64,000 bases of DNA, from NCBI RefSeq assembly GCF_019733355.1, contig NZ_JAIHLQ010000035.1, positions 1 through 64,000 of the forward strand. Reading direction: 5' to 3'. How positions within the stretch are numbered: the first letter of the stretch is position 1; each line of letters opens with the position of its first letter. This document shows positions 62,765 to 64,000 of this stretch, piece by piece. The position numbers were made by a program, and so were the translations under genes. The notes below the pieces were generated by a model, which was not told the origin of the DNA, searched no databases, and saw only the letters and a program-made list of their open reading frames with translations. The stretch comes from Pseudomonas baetica. Lineage in GTDB: Bacteria; Pseudomonadota; Gammaproteobacteria; Pseudomonadales; Pseudomonadaceae.

Positions 62765-62785
62765 ACCTTCTAGCCGCTATAAGGT
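62765..62785 (-). promoter_or_regulatory. MerR-type operator of the CDF gene
   Basis: Minus strand TTGACC overlapping the dyad ACCTTATAG-CGGC-TAGAAGGT, nearly identical to the ATPase operator. The two are presumably bound by the same MerR-family regulator. Confidence 0.82.
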
Positions 62786-62881
62786 CAAGCGAGGATATTC
62801 ATCATTCGATTGTAGCTCTTTCGTTCAATCCAAACGCCAGCCTGTGACTTATCGTCTTCGCTTCCTAAAAGGAGGTGAGCG

Positions 62882-63754
62882 ATGATCATTATTTTCCGAT
62901 ACGTCATACGTTGGATGAGCTATCCGCTCATATTTGGTGGCACCGCTGCGTTCATGGTTTGGGCGCTTTACACCGGGATTCCGCCATGGCCCACAACACT
63001 CCTGATCGCTATTGTGAGCTTGTTCACGATCGCCGCGCTGGAGCAATTCCAACCCTTTCGTCAATCCTGGCTCGAAGATCATCAAGACACCTCGACCGAT
63101 TTATTGCATATGCTGGTCAACCTTTCTGTCATTCAGTTCACTGCTGAAGTCCTCGCCAAGCTTGGCGATGCGGTGCCGGCATCAGTTCGCCTTTTTCCCA
63201 GCGAGAGTCCCCTCTGGTTACAGCTGGTTCTGGTCGCAACCGTCCTCGATTTAAGCCTGTATGTCATGCATCGCATCAGCCATCGGGTGCATTGGCTGTG
63301 GCGTATGCACATGATTCATCACAGCGCTGATCGCCTTTATTGGATGAATGGGGAGCGCAGACATCCGCTGCATGCGGCGCTAATGGCCGGACCGGGGCTG
63401 GTGGTTCTGCTCGCCTCAGGTGCGCCGTCGGCCGTTATCGCGACTTGGTTCAGCATCTTGACCGTTCATTTAGCCTTCCAGCATTCGAACCTGGACTACT
63501 CGTTGGGCTGGTTACGCAACGTGATTGGAGTCGCCGAGACACATCGCTGGCACCATAAGCGAGAGTTCGAAGATGCCCAGGTCAACTTCGGAGAGTTTTT
63601 ACTTATTTGGGATCACCTATTTGGAACCTTCTATGACGCAGCAAACAAGCTCGGTGATGCGCAGGTAGGGCTAAAAGAGCGAGACTTTCCAACAGGCTAT
63701 CGTGCGCAGCTAATCGCGCCGTTTAGGCGCAAGCCTCAGAACCATATGATCTGA
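62882..63754 (+). CDS. Sterol desaturase/fatty acid hydroxylase-family membrane protein
   Basis: 290 residues, several membrane segments, with the di-iron His boxes HRISH, HMIHHSADRLYW, HLAFQHSNLDY and ETHRWHHKREFED. It should hydroxylate or desaturate a lipid; the substrate is unknown. A perfect AAAGGAGGTGA ribosome site lies just before the ATG. It is divergent from the CDF gene. The position beside cadmium and lead genes is known in other pseudomonads, perhaps altering membrane lipids under metal stress (inference). Confidence 0.88.
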   Translation: MIIIFRYVIRWMSYPLIFGGTAAFMVWALYTGIPPWPTTLLIAIVSLFTIAALEQFQPFRQSWLEDHQDTSTDLLHMLVNLSVIQFTAEVLAKLGDAVPASVRLFPSESPLWLQLVLVATVLDLSLYVMHRISHRVHWLWRMHMIHHSADRLYWMNGERRHPLHAALMAGPGLVVLLASGAPSAVIATWFSILTVHLAFQHSNLDYSLGWLRNVIGVAETHRWHHKREFEDAQVNFGEFLLIWDHLFGTFYDAANKLGDAQVGLKERDFPTGYRAQLIAPFRRKPQNHMI

Positions 63755-63806
63755 AGTTGCGTACCACGAAACGCCTATTCGCGCATTTACTGCCATGTGT
63801 TGTAGG

Positions 63807-64000
63807 GTAAGCGTCCAGCCAACACACCTTCCGAACTCCAGCATTAAGGGCGATGGTGTCCGCGTATTTTTAAGCGGACGCGATCGCCCTTAACGTCAGG
63901 ATTTCCATGCGCCAACGAAGCTCTTACCCGAAACCCTTCAAGGCCCAGGTTGTTCAGGAATGCCTGCAACCGGGCGCAACCCTATCCAGCGTTGCCATCA
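63807..64000 (+). mobile_element. IS66-family insertion sequence, left part
   Basis: Begins with the IS66-type terminal GTAAGCG at 63807, followed by non-coding sequence with a long hairpin (TTAAGGGCGAT / ATCGCCCTTAA at 63844-63893, with an inner GTCCGC / GCGGAC). The first transposase gene then begins. The element is cut by the window edge. Confidence 0.78.
63907..64000 (+). CDS. tnpA: IS66-family TnpA (OrfA), partial
   Basis: 31 codons visible: MRQRSSYPKPFKAQVVQECL and onwards to a GATLSSVAI helix-turn-helix start, as in the small first protein of IS66 elements. It reads into the window edge. The ATG lies 14 bases after the hairpin's 3' arm. Confidence 0.8.
   Translation, partial: MRQRSSYPKPFKAQVVQECLQPGATLSSVAI

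Larger units (their letters stand above)
31453..64000. mobile_element. Tn7-like transposon (right end and most of the cargo; left end not seen)
   Basis: The right end lies at attTn7 with TnsB-type repeats. tnsA, tnsB, tnsC and tnsD read away from glmS as in Tn7, followed by a second TniQ protein and metal-resistance cargo. I searched the rest of the window for the inverse of the end repeat (GTGTCAA-TCTTTATTG) and found none, so the end coordinate is only the window edge. Parts of the cargo may have arrived as separate elements, such as the IS66 at the edge. Confidence 0.75.

Noticed and set aside
1..64000. tRNA, rRNA or riboswitch genes
   Set aside because: I looked for rRNA core motifs, tRNA T-loops (GGTTCGAATCC-type) and a glmS ribozyme upstream of glmS, and saw none that I would support. 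Covariance-model scans would be decisive.

Overview
The window is a Pseudomonas chromosome segment, most like the P. fluorescens group. It carries the classical origin gene order gyrB-recF-dnaN-dnaA-oriC-rpmH-rnpA-yidD-yidC-mnmE-mnmG-rsmG-parA-parB-atpIBEFHAGDC-glmU-glmR-glmS, a perfect Pseudomonas-type parS inside recF, a fluorescens-type REPIN downstream of glmU, and many TTATCCACA DnaA boxes.

Layout. (1) 1-3.9 kb: a lone restriction-modification/helicase polypeptide of the single-chain type ISP kind that stops at the point where the target-recognition domain should begin; it sits downstream of gyrB. (2) 4.3-10.6 kb: gyrB, recF, dnaN and dnaA on the minus strand. (3) 10.6-11.1 kb: oriC, with a second origin-like cluster of DnaA boxes and A/T-rich DNA at 15.2-15.5 kb upstream of mnmG. 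(4) 11.1-31.4 kb: ribosome, membrane insertion, tRNA modification, partition, ATP synthase and amino-sugar genes on the plus strand.

(5) From 31.45 kb onward: a Tn7-like transposon inserted 25 bp after the glmS stop codon, the classical attTn7 position. Its right end has three 20-bp-spaced repeats that look like TnsB sites, followed by an overlapping tnsA-tnsB-tnsC-tnsD operon. A second, separately placed TniQ/TnsD-type protein follows, and no TnsE is seen. No left end is visible, so the element probably continues past the window.

(6) Cargo. Copper module (40-56.5 kb): copA multicopper oxidase, a small exported protein, copB, a cytochrome c broken by an amber codon, a DUF411 protein, two or three small exported peptides, a CopZ-like chaperone, a copper P1B-ATPase, a cupredoxin, copRS and copCD. 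Five copies of a CTGACW-N5-GTAAT box, each oriented toward a copper gene, tie these into one CopR regulon. Embedded in it are a dmeR-dmeF cobalt/nickel efflux pair, an orphan flagellar rod gene flgB, and two small genes of ordinary chromosomal type. Cadmium/lead/zinc module (57-63.8 kb): a MerR-family regulator, a CadA/PbrA-like P1B-ATPase with a Cys-rich N terminus, a signal peptidase II, an AraC regulator, a metal-sensing-domain CDF transporter and a sterol-desaturase-like membrane hydroxylase, with MerR-type operators before the two transporters. The window ends inside an IS66-family insertion sequence.

The least expected features are the two TniQ proteins without TnsE, the orphan FlgB in a metal island, the reconstructible CopR regulon with a family of small secreted peptides, and the density of DnaA boxes across about 22 kb around oriC.
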